A stretch of DNA of 64,000 nt. Origin: Filimonas zeae (lineage in GTDB: Bacteria; Bacteroidota; Bacteroidia; Chitinophagales; Chitinophagaceae). Under the pieces are notes generated by a model. The model was given only the letters and a program-made list of their open reading frames with translations. It ran no database searches and was not told the DNA's origin. The translations under genes and the position numbers were made by a program. Position 1 is the first letter of the stretch; each line of letters opens with the position of its first letter. The stretch is from assembly GCF_014641615.1 (NCBI RefSeq), contig NZ_BMIB01000002.1, positions 434,001 through 498,000 on the forward strand. Reading direction: 5' to 3'. Below are positions 17,472 to 26,429 of the stretch, piece by piece.

Positions 17472-18218
17472 TTAGCGTTTTTGCTGCATTGCAGTTCTTA
17501 CACATTCAGCTTTATGTGTCATCGCTAATTGGGTCATTCGGCCTTTGAATTCAATCCGCTGCTTCGGAGGCATCCGGGTAATAACAAAGGAAAGAAAACT
17601 ACCGGTTGCAGCCGCTAACTTACACAAAGATAATTCATAGTAAAAGGAAGAATACTTTTCCAGTATTAACAATTCACCATCCGCCATTTTAGCTAAACCA
17701 TCATGCATCATATCTATACCAAGCGAATTCTTAGGTACAAGTTTAGGATAGGCTTTTCGCTCTGCCTCTGCTAATTCCATAAGCGTTTTTGCAAACGCCA
17801 TGTAAAGAATGGAAAAGGCAACCATTTCTTTGTCTTTGTCATATCGCCCCTCAAACACTCTTCCGTCCTGATAATAATTATCATTGCATTTAAGAGCTAG
17901 CTTCAATAACTCTTTAAGCATGTCGCCCCTCTCCTGGTATGTATAACCTGTATCACTAAAAAACCAGTAATTTTTTATATCAGTCACTTTCTCCAACAGC
18001 TCCCTGTTATCATACATATTAATCATGATATTAGGATAGTGCTGACTAAGAATAATTTTCTCAAGCACCCTTCTGAATTCAAAAAAAGACCAGGCTCTGC
18101 TTACCGGAGGAAAAACCGTTGTATCAGCAACAGATCTGGGTGTTATTTTAGGGCCATTAGTCTGACAATTACTCAATACAGGCACCAGTAAAAAAGACAA
18201 TAAGATTATATACTTCAT
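17472..18218 (-). CDS. Unrecognised lipoprotein or exported protein, 248 residues
   Basis: The N-terminus MKYIILLSFLLVPVLSNCQ is a signal peptide with a plausible lipobox (LSNC at residues 15-18). The mature part is mostly helical, without recognised motifs. It sits 24 bp downstream of the GH92 gene in the same orientation and may be the last gene of that cluster. Function unknown. Confidence 0.65.
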   Translation of the reverse strand: MKYIILLSFLLVPVLSNCQTNGPKITPRSVADTTVFPPVSRAWSFFEFRRVLEKIILSQHYPNIMINMYDNRELLEKVTDIKNYWFFSDTGYTYQERGDMLKELLKLALKCNDNYYQDGRVFEGRYDKDKEMVAFSILYMAFAKTLMELAEAERKAYPKLVPKNSLGIDMMHDGLAKMADGELLILEKYSSFYYELSLCKLAAATGSFLSFVITRMPPKQRIEFKGRMTQLAMTHKAECVRTAMQQKR

Positions 18219-18242
18219 AATCAGAAATCAGGGTTATTTATG

Positions 18243-20540
18243 TTAATTCAATAAGGGGTCAAGCGACATAGAAGGTGGCAACACTTTCGTACCCCAATCT
18301 CCCGGCTTGCTGTCCATTTCCAGCACCAACTCTCCGCCCTTTACAATTTCCTCATGCTCCAGCCAGGATTGATTCAGGGGTTTCCCGTTCAGCCAGGCCG
18401 CTTTTATAAAAGTATTGGCCGCAGAAAAATTCTTAGCCGTAATGGTAAAGTCTTTCCCGTTCTCCTGGTGCAGGGTAGATTGCTTTACAAACGGAGCATT
18501 GATAAGGTAGTACGACTGCCCCGCATTGGGAAACAGCCCCAGCATGTGAAAAGCCAGCCAGGACGACATAGCACCGGAATCATCATTACCCGGTATACCC
18601 GCATAAGAACTATTATAATGTTTGGCAATTATCTGCCGTATGCGTGTACTGCTCAAATCCGGGCGGCCTATCCAATGGTACAGGTTAGGTGTTAAAAAAG
18701 AAGGTTCATTGCCTACATTATAATATTCCTTTTCAAACAGGGTATCTAACCGGTTACGGAAAGCAGCAGGCCCACCGGCGTATTGTATAAGAGAAGCCAC
18801 ATCGTGCGGTACATACAGCGAGTACTCCCAGGAGCTGGCTTCGTAAAAAAAGCCGCACCACCAGCACACGCAAATGGGCCAGTCCTGCGCCAGCGGCGAA
18901 TAATGTACAAAGCTCATACGCCCGTTGCTTTCGCTGCAGGGTATGCTGTCAATCCACCGGCCCGCAGCATCTTTAGGCATAATAAAACCGGTAGCACCAT
19001 GGTCGGTAACAGGCCGCCACAGGTTTTTCCAGTTATTACTCTGCTGAATAAACCGCTGGTATTCGCCCTTTCTTTTAATGCCTTTGGCTACAATGGCCAG
19101 GCAGTAATCGTTATAAGCATATTCCAGCGTACGGTTACCAGCACGTACAAACTGGTTAGATACATAGCCCAGTGTATTGTAATCTGTTAAGCCGCCTCTG
19201 CCCTCTTTCTCTTCATTGCCGCCTGGTGGTATCGTGGCATCTTTCAGCATCGCTTCCAGCGCCAGGTTGTAGTTAATACCTTTTAATCCCTTTACATACG
19301 CATCCGCTATCAGCACCTCCGCATTAGAGCCTCCCTGCGTACGGCCATTGCTGTTACCACTGCGGGCATCGGGCATATAGCCTTCCCTGCGGTATATATC
19401 CAGCAACGCATTTACAATACTCACCTCCCGCGAAGGAGATAATAAAGTAATCAGCGGATTGGAAGAACGGAACGTATCCCAGATAGCATAAAAGTCATCG
19501 TAATAAGGCTGGTCAGATGTCCAGCCGGGGTTATCACCCGTACGGTCTGCCGGCATCAGCATGGTATGGTACAGCGCTGTATAAAACATTTTCAGCTGAT
19601 CAGCCGGGGTAGAAGCATCCAGCTGTATGCGCTTCAGCAACACCTCCCAGCTCTGTTGCGCCTGTTGCAGCACCTGATCAAAAGTGCTACCCGCAATCTC
19701 CTTTTCCAGGTGCGCTTTGGCCTTTAAGCAGCTCACAAAAGATATCCCTATTTTCACCTGCACCGTTTTCACATCGGCACCATCAAAGTACAACAGCGCG
19801 CCGGTCTTTTCCCCTTCATCGCTTTGCACCTTCACCCCTTCCTGTAAACGCTTTCCTTTATAAGTAGCAAAGCTGCTTACCGGCTTATCCAGTACCGCAT
19901 AAAAATACACCGTATAAGCAGGGCCATTGTTCCAGCCACCGCGTATACGGCTGTAGCCTTTTATTTCTGTGGCAGACAACACTTCTATTTCAGAACCCAC
20001 GAACTGCTGGGCCTCCCGCGAATCCGGTACCGGCCGTTCGCCCAGAAACTCGCCTGCATCTATACGCAAAGCCCTACGCCCGGTATTGGTATACGTATAC
20101 CGGTGATAGGCAGCGCGGGCAGTAGTAGTCAGTTCTGCCGTTATACCATATTTAGATAACACGGTGCTGTAGTAACCGGCAGAAGCCGTTTCGCTGGCGC
20201 GGGGCGATGTCTGGTTAATCTCTCCAAACTCACCTGCAAAAGGCATAACCAGTATATTGCCATACTTGGGGCCACCACCGGTACCGCTTACATGCACCTG
20301 ACTAAACCCATACAGGGGCGTAGCCATATCGGGTGTATGCCCACTGTTGGAAGCCCGGCTAACATCCGGGCCGGGTTTTACCATACCAAACGGGCAGGAC
20401 GCGCCCACAAACACATTGCCTTCACCCTCCGACCCTATCATAGGATCTACATACGATACACTATTCCGGCTCTGGGCCACAGCGGCAAAAGATACCAGGC
20501 CTGCACAGGCCGTAAGCCAGTAAAACTTAAGAATGCCCAT
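18243..20540 (-). CDS. GH92-family alpha-mannosidase, exported
   Basis: A 765-residue enzyme with a signal peptide (residues 1-22, ending AVAQ). The N-terminal beta domain begins with the family pattern YVDPMIGSEGEGNVFVGASCPFGMVKPGPD. The catalytic (alpha/alpha)6 barrel carries IWDTFRSSNPLI, NGRTQGGSNAEVLIADAYVKG and the signature GNDDSGAMSSWLAFHMLGLFPNAG near the C-terminus. GH92 enzymes are calcium-dependent exo-acting mannosidases acting on alpha-linked mannose of glycans, in the periplasm or at the surface. Length is normal (720-790). The GH28 gene ends 9 bp upstream, so the two glycosidases are co-transcribed. Confidence 0.93.
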   Translation of the reverse strand: MGILKFYWLTACAGLVSFAAVAQSRNSVSYVDPMIGSEGEGNVFVGASCPFGMVKPGPDVSRASNSGHTPDMATPLYGFSQVHVSGTGGGPKYGNILVMPFAGEFGEINQTSPRASETASAGYYSTVLSKYGITAELTTTARAAYHRYTYTNTGRRALRIDAGEFLGERPVPDSREAQQFVGSEIEVLSATEIKGYSRIRGGWNNGPAYTVYFYAVLDKPVSSFATYKGKRLQEGVKVQSDEGEKTGALLYFDGADVKTVQVKIGISFVSCLKAKAHLEKEIAGSTFDQVLQQAQQSWEVLLKRIQLDASTPADQLKMFYTALYHTMLMPADRTGDNPGWTSDQPYYDDFYAIWDTFRSSNPLITLLSPSREVSIVNALLDIYRREGYMPDARSGNSNGRTQGGSNAEVLIADAYVKGLKGINYNLALEAMLKDATIPPGGNEEKEGRGGLTDYNTLGYVSNQFVRAGNRTLEYAYNDYCLAIVAKGIKRKGEYQRFIQQSNNWKNLWRPVTDHGATGFIMPKDAAGRWIDSIPCSESNGRMSFVHYSPLAQDWPICVCWWCGFFYEASSWEYSLYVPHDVASLIQYAGGPAAFRNRLDTLFEKEYYNVGNEPSFLTPNLYHWIGRPDLSSTRIRQIIAKHYNSSYAGIPGNDDSGAMSSWLAFHMLGLFPNAGQSYYLINAPFVKQSTLHQENGKDFTITAKNFSAANTFIKAAWLNGKPLNQSWLEHEEIVKGGELVLEMDSKPGDWGTKVLPPSMSLDPLLN

Positions 20541-20549
20541 TATTCAGTT

Positions 20550-22019
20550 TTAGGGATGAACAGTATAATCTTTAACAGCTTCCAGTTTACCCGGAAACGC
20601 AGCTTCGCCTTTCAGGTTGGCGGTAACAATGCCGGTAACATCATGGCTTTCCAGTACATGCCCAAAGTAATCCGGCAGCTTGCCAGCCCAGGTAACAGAG
20701 CTGTTGCGGATAATAATATCAGCAGCCTTATCCAGATAAAAACCAGAGGTACGCCCTTTCAGTAAACCTTCTACCTGTGCAGGCCTGCGGTCGTACACGC
20801 CGCCAGGTATGGCCGTGGTTTTCTGTATAGTCATATCTACCTGATCAAACACAATATTTTTGATCTTATCGGCCGATTCAGCACCTACATATACCCCGTT
20901 TTCTCCGGTGCACTTAATGTTACTGAAAGTAATATCACTCACCAGGCCCACACGCCCTTCTATCTGCCCTTTGGGAAAACGCCAGCCGGCATCTTTATGG
21001 TTACCTGTAGCGCGGCGGTAAGCCGTTACATAAATAGGCTCCGACTTGCCCCACCACACATCTGAAAACAAATGAGATTCAACAATAATATTGGAGAAGA
21101 TAACCTGAGAAACCGTACCCTCATCGCGGTTTTGAATACCAATGCCCCGGTTGGCTGCACGGATAATGCAGTTATTGATAACCACATGGCTGATGCGGTC
21201 CATGTTTTCAGAGCCTATTTTAATAGCGCAGGAACGGGAGGTCATAGTACAATTGGTAACCGTAATGTTTTCACAGGCACCAAACTCTTCATACTCCCGG
21301 CGGTTTTTTAAACAGATACAATCATCGCCCGATTCTATAAAGCAGTTGCTGATGCGTACGTTTTTACTGTGGTCCAGATCAATACCATCACTGTTGCGCA
21401 CTTTTAAGCTGTTGAGTAGGGTAATATTGTCTATAGTAACATCGTTACAACCAATCAGGTGAACAGTCCAGTAAGCGGAGTTGCGTATCTGCAGATCGCG
21501 GATGCGGATGTTTTCGCCCCCCACAATAGTTAACAAATGCGGGCGGGGATCTACTACATTAAAAGGCTTCAGTACATAACTGTCATCCAGCTCTGCACCC
21601 ATAAAGCTGATACCGTTGCCATCCAGCGTACCCGTGCCGCTGAGGGATACATTCTTCAGCTTTTCACCGCCAATCCATATCGTGCCCTCCCCTTTGTTAT
21701 CGCGGAAAGCACTGCGGGTATATACTTTTTCGCTGGGGTTGGCCAGCACCGTAGCATTGGCAGATACATAAAATTCCACGTTAGATTTAAGGTCAAAAGG
21801 TCCGGCCATAAACACACGGCCCGAAGGCACCACTACCGTTCCGCCACCAGCGGCAGAAGCCGCATTAATCGCCTTCTGAATAGCAGCTGCATCATCAGTT
21901 TTGCCATCGCCTTTGGCGCCATAAGCAGTAATAACAAAAGAAGCAGTGCGGGTTTGTGCCAGGGCCAGGCGGCCTGCACCCGCTAACAACAGGATAAGGA
22001 TACAAGATAATTTACGCAT
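20550..22019 (-). CDS. GH28-family glycosidase (polygalacturonase-like)
   Basis: A 489-residue exported protein; ATG 22019 gives a clean signal peptide (MRKLSCILILLL...ALAQ), while the longer frame to 22076 would overlap the LuxE-like gene. The N-terminus AYGAKGDGKTDDAAAIQKAI and the right-handed parallel beta-helix are typical. GH28 catalytic motifs are visible as NSDGIDLDHSKN and SGDDCICLKNR, followed by CAIKIGSEN and RGIGIQNRDEG in place of the classic G-H-G and R-I-K, a variation seen in Bacteroidota members. It should hydrolyse galacturonan or a related pectic linkage in the periplasm. It is followed after 9 bp by the GH92 gene. Confidence 0.9.
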   Translation of the reverse strand: MRKLSCILILLLAGAGRLALAQTRTASFVITAYGAKGDGKTDDAAAIQKAINAASAAGGGTVVVPSGRVFMAGPFDLKSNVEFYVSANATVLANPSEKVYTRSAFRDNKGEGTIWIGGEKLKNVSLSGTGTLDGNGISFMGAELDDSYVLKPFNVVDPRPHLLTIVGGENIRIRDLQIRNSAYWTVHLIGCNDVTIDNITLLNSLKVRNSDGIDLDHSKNVRISNCFIESGDDCICLKNRREYEEFGACENITVTNCTMTSRSCAIKIGSENMDRISHVVINNCIIRAANRGIGIQNRDEGTVSQVIFSNIIVESHLFSDVWWGKSEPIYVTAYRRATGNHKDAGWRFPKGQIEGRVGLVSDITFSNIKCTGENGVYVGAESADKIKNIVFDQVDMTIQKTTAIPGGVYDRRPAQVEGLLKGRTSGFYLDKAADIIIRNSSVTWAGKLPDYFGHVLESHDVTGIVTANLKGEAAFPGKLEAVKDYTVHP

Positions 22020-22054
22020 ATAACAAGTCTTAGTCAATACAAAGCCATCGGGCA

Positions 22055-23035
22055 CTACACCATCAGCAGGCTGCATCCCCTTATATCACTCACGTCCATT
22101 CTTCCCCGCACTTCAAAACTGCCATCTTCATACACAATACCCACATCATCTGTAGCAATAAAAGCGCAGCTGTCTCTGTTGGCAAGATCAATAATATTAA
22201 TTACCCCTCTTCCATGTTCCCGCACCAGCAGTGGGTCTTCTTCATCACGCACCACAATTTTCATCCACGGCGGGCACCGGTATAATCCCGCTCCTTTTGA
22301 ATAGGCCTGGCTTAACAACTCCGTCATTCCATATTCTGAATGTATGTGGGGTACCCCCAGCCGTTCTGTTAAAAAACCATGTACTTCTTCCCGCGTAAGC
22401 TCCCGCCGCCGCCCTTTCATACCGCCGGTTTCCATTACCACCGTATGTTGCAGCTGCATGGTATGCGCCTCCGCAAAATCAAGCAGGCCGAAGGTAACCC
22501 CTATCAGCAATGTTTTCTGCCCGCGGGCCTCCAGTTGCTGTAAGGTGTGATACAATTTATCGTATTCGTATAAATAAAAGCCACTTTCCGGTACAGCAGA
22601 AATAGCAATAAACTGGTTAACCATATGTACCAGGGAAGAGTTTTTTCTTTCCAGGTAGGCAGGCAGCAGGCCAATAACACACCATTCTGCAATAGCTCCA
22701 TATTCCCTTTCAAAAGCGGCCACGCAGCTCTGCTCATACAAAGCCAGCTCTTTTACCAGGTGCCGGCTGTTAACCGTTTGGGTGGTGCCGCTGCTTTCAA
22801 AAAGCGCTTCCGGCTCAAAACTGCCACATACTACCTGGCGGGTTTTGAAAAAAGATACCGGCAAAAAGGGTATCTGCGTAATATCCTGAACATTTTCCGG
22901 CGCCACCTTCAGCGTATCGCACCATTGCTTGTATACCGGATTGCGCTGGTACTGAATGTTAAAAAGCTGCAAAGCAGCATCCGGCAGCGACAATGTATCT
23001 TGAAATATGTTGATTGTTTTATCTAAATTTGGCAT
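22055..23035 (-). CDS. LuxE-like acyl-protein synthetase / acyltransferase
   Basis: A 326-residue cytoplasmic protein related to LuxE and to adenylate-forming ligases. Visible are FLPVSFFKTRQVV, the serine/threonine-rich loop FESSGTTQTVNSRHL (phosphate-binding loop), LIGVTFGLLDFA, ETGGMKGRRRELTREE, HSEYGMTELLSQAY (the A5-type motif) and VSDIRGC near the end. LuxE activates a fatty acid as acyl-AMP and holds it as a thioester. No luxC, luxD or luxAB genes are nearby, so light production is not implied. Start 23035 is chosen; the frame extends to 23128 without merit. It is 35 bp upstream of the GH28 gene in the same orientation. Confidence 0.82.
   Translation of the reverse strand: MPNLDKTINIFQDTLSLPDAALQLFNIQYQRNPVYKQWCDTLKVAPENVQDITQIPFLPVSFFKTRQVVCGSFEPEALFESSGTTQTVNSRHLVKELALYEQSCVAAFEREYGAIAEWCVIGLLPAYLERKNSSLVHMVNQFIAISAVPESGFYLYEYDKLYHTLQQLEARGQKTLLIGVTFGLLDFAEAHTMQLQHTVVMETGGMKGRRRELTREEVHGFLTERLGVPHIHSEYGMTELLSQAYSKGAGLYRCPPWMKIVVRDEEDPLLVREHGRGVINIIDLANRDSCAFIATDDVGIVYEDGSFEVRGRMDVSDIRGCSLLMV
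23024..23031 (+). promoter_or_regulatory. Candidate promoter TAAATTTG with TTG 21 bp upstream
   Basis: TAAATTTG fits TANNTTTG and is preceded by TTG at 23000-23002. It would drive the lipoprotein gene at 23049 and lies inside the first codons of the divergent LuxE-like gene. A mirror-image TACTTTTG sits at 23063-23056 on the minus strand, inside the lipoprotein gene. Confidence 0.35.
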
Positions 23036-23048
23036 GAAAGTCAGGAAA

Positions 23049-23486
23049 ATGAAAGCAAAAGTATTGATAGTTGGGATTATAACAGTTACGATAGTTGCAA
23101 TAGCCTGTAAAAAGGACCAGTTTACCACCCGCCCGCAACTGAAGTTTAAATCAGTAAACAGCGAGTTGGTAATGTCTAACCAGTCCCTTGTTTTTTACCT
23201 GCAGGTAACCGATAAAGAAGGCGACCTGAGAGGCGAAAGCCGCGTTTACAGCGAAAAAGTTTCCCGCCATTGCGCCGATGCACAGGTAATAGATTCATTA
23301 CGCATCCCTGACAATATCACTTCCCGTAAAGATCTGGATGTGGAAGTGGAATACGCTTTTCAAAGTCCGCCAAAATGCGTGGCTAACTCCGGACCGGATG
23401 ATACCTGTTACTTTAAGTTCTGGATTAAAGACGAGGCAAAGAACGTTAGTGATACCATTATTTCCCCTACCATTATTATCAGATAA
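23049..23486 (+). CDS. Small lipoprotein of unknown function
   Basis: A 145-residue lipoprotein: MKAKVLIVGIITVTIVAIAC gives the hydrophobic leader and lipid-modified cysteine, followed by KK. The mature part is beta-rich (LVFYLQVTDKEGDLRGESRVY, CYFKFWIKDEAKNVSDTI) and carries several cysteines. The TDKEGD stretch recalls cadherin-like or Ig-like folds of Bacteroidota lipoproteins, but no family is claimed. ATG 23049 follows AGGAAA; an ATG at 23034 in the same frame overlaps the start of the divergent LuxE-like gene. A terminator follows. Confidence 0.75.
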   Translation: MKAKVLIVGIITVTIVAIACKKDQFTTRPQLKFKSVNSELVMSNQSLVFYLQVTDKEGDLRGESRVYSEKVSRHCADAQVIDSLRIPDNITSRKDLDVEVEYAFQSPPKCVANSGPDDTCYFKFWIKDEAKNVSDTIISPTIIIR

Positions 23487-23525
23487 GCTTCCTGCCGGAG
23501 CCTGATTTATATACATCTTATTCCC

Positions 23526-23557
23526 AAAACGCCGCGGCTTAACCACTGCGGCGTTTT
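23526..23557 (+). terminator. Terminator hairpin
   Basis: AAAACGCCGC / GCGGCGTTTT, a 10-bp perfect stem with a 12-base loop, 40 bp after the lipoprotein stop; the T run is part of the stem. Confidence 0.7.
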
Positions 23558-23653
23558 GCATTCCTGCATTAAATGTTATATTGCAAATCATTCACGGCCG
23601 GGTGCCGGTTAAGCCATTTTTCCGCATCAAGGCACGATTAAAACACAAAAGAC

Positions 23654-24772
23654 ATGGCGAAAGAAAAAAAAGAAGCTACCAAAGAGAAGAGTGTGCTTAC
23701 AGAAAAATCATTGCAGTTCTTCAGAAACTATATCAACAACCCCTCACCCGTAGGTTTTGAGAGCAGCGGCCAGAAACTGTGGCTGCAATACCTGAAGCCT
23801 TATATTGATACACATTTTACCGATCCTTACGGCACTGCTGTAGGCGTAATTAATCCCGATGCTCCGTTTAAAGTGGTGATAGAAGCCCATGCTGATGAAA
23901 TCAGCTGGTTTGTAAACTATATTAACGATCAGGGATTGATTTATCTGAAGCGCAATGGCGGTGTAGACCACCAGATTGCCCCCGGCAAACGCGTATGGAT
24001 TCATGGTAAAAAAGGGCCCGTTAAAGCGGTATTCGGCTGGCCTGCCATTCATACCCGTTTAAGCAACAACGACAATAAAGAACCGCAGCCCAAGGTAGAA
24101 AACCTGTTTCTGGATAGTGGTGCCCGCAACCGTAAAGAGGTAGAGGAACTGGGTATTCATATTGGTTCGGTAGTTACTTACGAAGAAGGGTTTGACGAAC
24201 TGGCGTACGATTATTATATCGGCCGCGCTATGGACAACCGCGTAGGTGGTTTTATGATTGCTGAAGTAGCCCGCCTGCTGAAGGAAAACAAAAAGAAACT
24301 GCCTTACGCCCTGTATATTGTAAATGCCGTACAGGAAGAAATTGGCCTGCGTGGTGCAGAAATGATAGCCAGACGTATTAAACCGGATGTAGCTATTATT
24401 ACCGATGTAACGCACGACACCAATACGCCTATGGTAAATAAAATAGTGGAAGGCGATATTCAGTGCGGCAAAGGCCCGTCACTGGCCTATGGCCCGGCAG
24501 TACACAACAAACTGTTGGATCTGGTGCAGGATGTGGCGCAGAAAGCATCCATTCCCGTTCAACTGCGCGCCTTAAGCCGCAGCACCGGTACCGATACAGA
24601 TAGCTTTGCGTATGCCAATGATGGTTGCCCGTCTGTGCTCATTTCCATTCCGCTGCGCTATATGCACACCACGGTGGAAATGCTGCACAAAAAAGACATC
24701 GAATCTACCATACAGCTGATGTACGAAACCCTGCTTACGCTTACACCTAAAACCAACCTCAGCTACCTGTAA
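23654..24772 (+). CDS. M42-family metallo-aminopeptidase
   Basis: A 372-residue cytoplasmic dinuclear metallopeptidase. Metal and catalytic residues are visible in order: His79 in IEAHADEISW, Asp194 in GRAMDNRVGG, the Glu pair 228-229 in VQEEIGLRGAEM, Asp251 in IITDVTHDT, and the late histidine in RYMHTTVEML. M42 enzymes form large tetrahedral dodecamers that trim peptides from the N-terminus. Older annotations call them endoglucanase or cellulase M. The charged N-terminus (KEKKEATKEKS) is not a signal peptide. Single-gene transcript, with a terminator on each side. Confidence 0.93.
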   Translation: MAKEKKEATKEKSVLTEKSLQFFRNYINNPSPVGFESSGQKLWLQYLKPYIDTHFTDPYGTAVGVINPDAPFKVVIEAHADEISWFVNYINDQGLIYLKRNGGVDHQIAPGKRVWIHGKKGPVKAVFGWPAIHTRLSNNDNKEPQPKVENLFLDSGARNRKEVEELGIHIGSVVTYEEGFDELAYDYYIGRAMDNRVGGFMIAEVARLLKENKKKLPYALYIVNAVQEEIGLRGAEMIARRIKPDVAIITDVTHDTNTPMVNKIVEGDIQCGKGPSLAYGPAVHNKLLDLVQDVAQKASIPVQLRALSRSTGTDTDSFAYANDGCPSVLISIPLRYMHTTVEMLHKKDIESTIQLMYETLLTLTPKTNLSYL

Positions 24773-24790
24773 CAGATAGCTGCTACATAC

Positions 24791-24860
24791 AAAAGGGCCT
24801 TCTTTATCTTCTTAACCGGTTTAATACCAGCTTAAAGAAAAATAAAGAAGGCCCTTTTTA
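24791..24860. terminator. Terminator with 17-bp perfect stem
   Basis: AAAAGGGCCTTCTTTAT pairs with ATAAAGAAGGCCCTTTT across a 34-base loop and is followed by TTA. It lies 19 bp after the M42 stop and could also act on the opposite strand. Confidence 0.8.
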
Positions 24861-24971
24861 TTAAACTTTGTTTAAAGATCATCGCTTCGCCTATAAAAGC
24901 CACTTAAAATGCACATCCCTAACTATATACGCAGTAGCAATTAAATAGCTTTAACGTGTAAACCAATAGTT

Positions 24972-25370
24972 ATGGATACTGCACATTCCGAAAAAAAACG
25001 AATTCTGATCATTGAAGATGATACGGATGAATGCGATTTGATGGCAGAACACTTTAGCCGGTATTTCCGGATTTCCGGGTTCGTGGATAATTACGACGAA
25101 CTCATGCACCTCATTCAGCCGGAACAACCGCCACAACTGATACTCACCTCTCTCAATCTTCCGCGTAAAAACGGACTGGAAATATTACAGGAACTGAAAA
25201 GCAACAAAAATCTTCAGCAAATACCCGTAATTATTATGTCCGTATCCTTTCCGGATTTTCTGAAAACCCAGGCCATGCAAATGGGAGCCAGTGCCTGCGT
25301 AGACAAACCCGAATTATACAGCAACTATGCAACGTTTTGTAAGGACATCTATAACTTAACGATGCAATAA
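24972..25370 (+). CDS. CheY-like receiver protein without the phospho-acceptor Asp
   Basis: A 132-residue single receiver domain. The acidic pocket (LIIEDDTDE, residues 12-20), the conserved Ser of the switch (IIMSVS) and the Lys (VDKPE) are all present. At the phosphorylation site, where LLDLNLP is expected, it reads LTSLNLPRKNG, so the Asp is replaced by Ser60. It is probably a pseudo-receiver that cannot be phosphorylated in the normal way. It has no output domain. Its 3' end overlaps the convergent gene at 25356 by 15 bp. Confidence 0.88.
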   Translation: MDTAHSEKKRILIIEDDTDECDLMAEHFSRYFRISGFVDNYDELMHLIQPEQPPQLILTSLNLPRKNGLEILQELKSNKNLQQIPVIIMSVSFPDFLKTQAMQMGASACVDKPELYSNYATFCKDIYNLTMQ

Positions 25371-25679
25371 TGCTTCTGCTGCTTTTGCCTGAAGCAGTTT
25401 AGGCTGCTTCTGATCAAAATTAAGAATAGCATTCAACTGCTGAATAATACTTAACGATGCTTCTATAGCCGTTCCCAGTTCTTTTGCAAATGAGGTTTCG
25501 CCTTTAAACGCCTCATGCCATACTTTACCCAGCTTATCCGTAACCAGAAACACTTCGGTTAACTTGCCATTAGCCAGCTTAATAATAAACTGTTTAAAAG
25601 CAACACATTTGGTAGTAACCGGAAGTTCTGCTCCCTGATAATGGATGGTAAACTGTGCGGGCAATGTTTCGTGATTCAT
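25356..25679 (-). CDS. Unrecognised small protein, 107 residues
   Basis: A soluble protein with a beta-rich first half (FTIHYQGAELPVTTKCVAFKQFIIKL, VFLVTDKLGKVWHEAF) and a helical end. No family was recognised, no export signal. It overlaps tail to tail with the receiver gene, a layout that can link the two by antisense pairing. Natural composition supports a real gene. Confidence 0.65.
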   Translation of the reverse strand: MNHETLPAQFTIHYQGAELPVTTKCVAFKQFIIKLANGKLTEVFLVTDKLGKVWHEAFKGETSFAKELGTAIEASLSIIQQLNAILNFDQKQPKLLQAKAAEALLHR

Positions 25680-25918
25680 AGATTCGTACGATTGTTTTAA
25701 TTGTGTATGTATAATTCTAAAAGTCGTATGTAAGAAGCAGCGTGACTACATAAAACCAAAAAATCATGCCAGCCGGAAGCATCCTGTTTATACACACTTG
25801 TTTATGACAACGAAAGCCATTATTTTTACCAAAATCCCATTCCTCCGATAGCCGCCTTTTTATCCAATATCTTCCGGAAGCCAGCTGAAAATATTATTCA
25901 CAGACAAGGAAGAAAACG

Positions 25919-26419
25919 ATGCACCACGTACCGCACAACAGCCCTGAGCGCCTGGCCAAAGAGCATACATTTATTATGTACAACTTTGAAAGCTTCAGTG
26001 CTACCTTAAGCAATAAAAGACTGATTATAAACTACAAACAATCGTCAGAAAGCATTCAACTGCGACAGATAAGAGGCGTTAGCATAGTAGACGATTATGA
26101 ACAATACAACCTTAAAAAGGCGCAATACATGGGCAAAATAAGAAAGTGGTATCAATTTGCCGGCGTGCTGGCAGGTGGTATAGCCGGCTATTTTTTCGCT
26201 TCATCCTTTTTTTACCTAAGCATACCGGCAGGTATGCTTTCAGGAATAGCAATGAGTAGTTTTTTACCCATTAGCACAAAATCTGTAGCCACACCATCCC
26301 TATTATTAGTGATTACCGAACAGGGTATGAAGGAGTATCCGTTTCATCAGCGCAATGGCAGTAATGTGGCTAAATTGGCCACCTTTATGTTACAGATAGA
26401 GGAAGCATTGTACAGATAA
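25919..26419 (+). CDS. Small membrane protein with two helices
   Basis: A 166-residue protein with a soluble beta-type N-terminus (FSATLSNKRLIINYKQSSESIQLRQIRGVSIVDDYE), two adjacent transmembrane helices (roughly residues 80-120, FAGVLAGGIAGYFFASSFFYL and IPAGMLSGIAMSSFL) and a soluble beta-type end. This layout resembles PH-like DUF6232-type proteins, but the match is only by eye. ATG 25919 is the longest start; ATG 25976 (MYNFESF) is a reasonable alternative. Standalone gene. Confidence 0.65.
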   Translation: MHHVPHNSPERLAKEHTFIMYNFESFSATLSNKRLIINYKQSSESIQLRQIRGVSIVDDYEQYNLKKAQYMGKIRKWYQFAGVLAGGIAGYFFASSFFYLSIPAGMLSGIAMSSFLPISTKSVATPSLLLVITEQGMKEYPFHQRNGSNVAKLATFMLQIEEALYR

Positions 26420-26429
26420 GGCAGCACCG

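Noticed and set aside
22055..23035. Luminescence operon
   Set aside because: Only a LuxE-like gene is present; luxA, luxB, luxC and luxD are absent.
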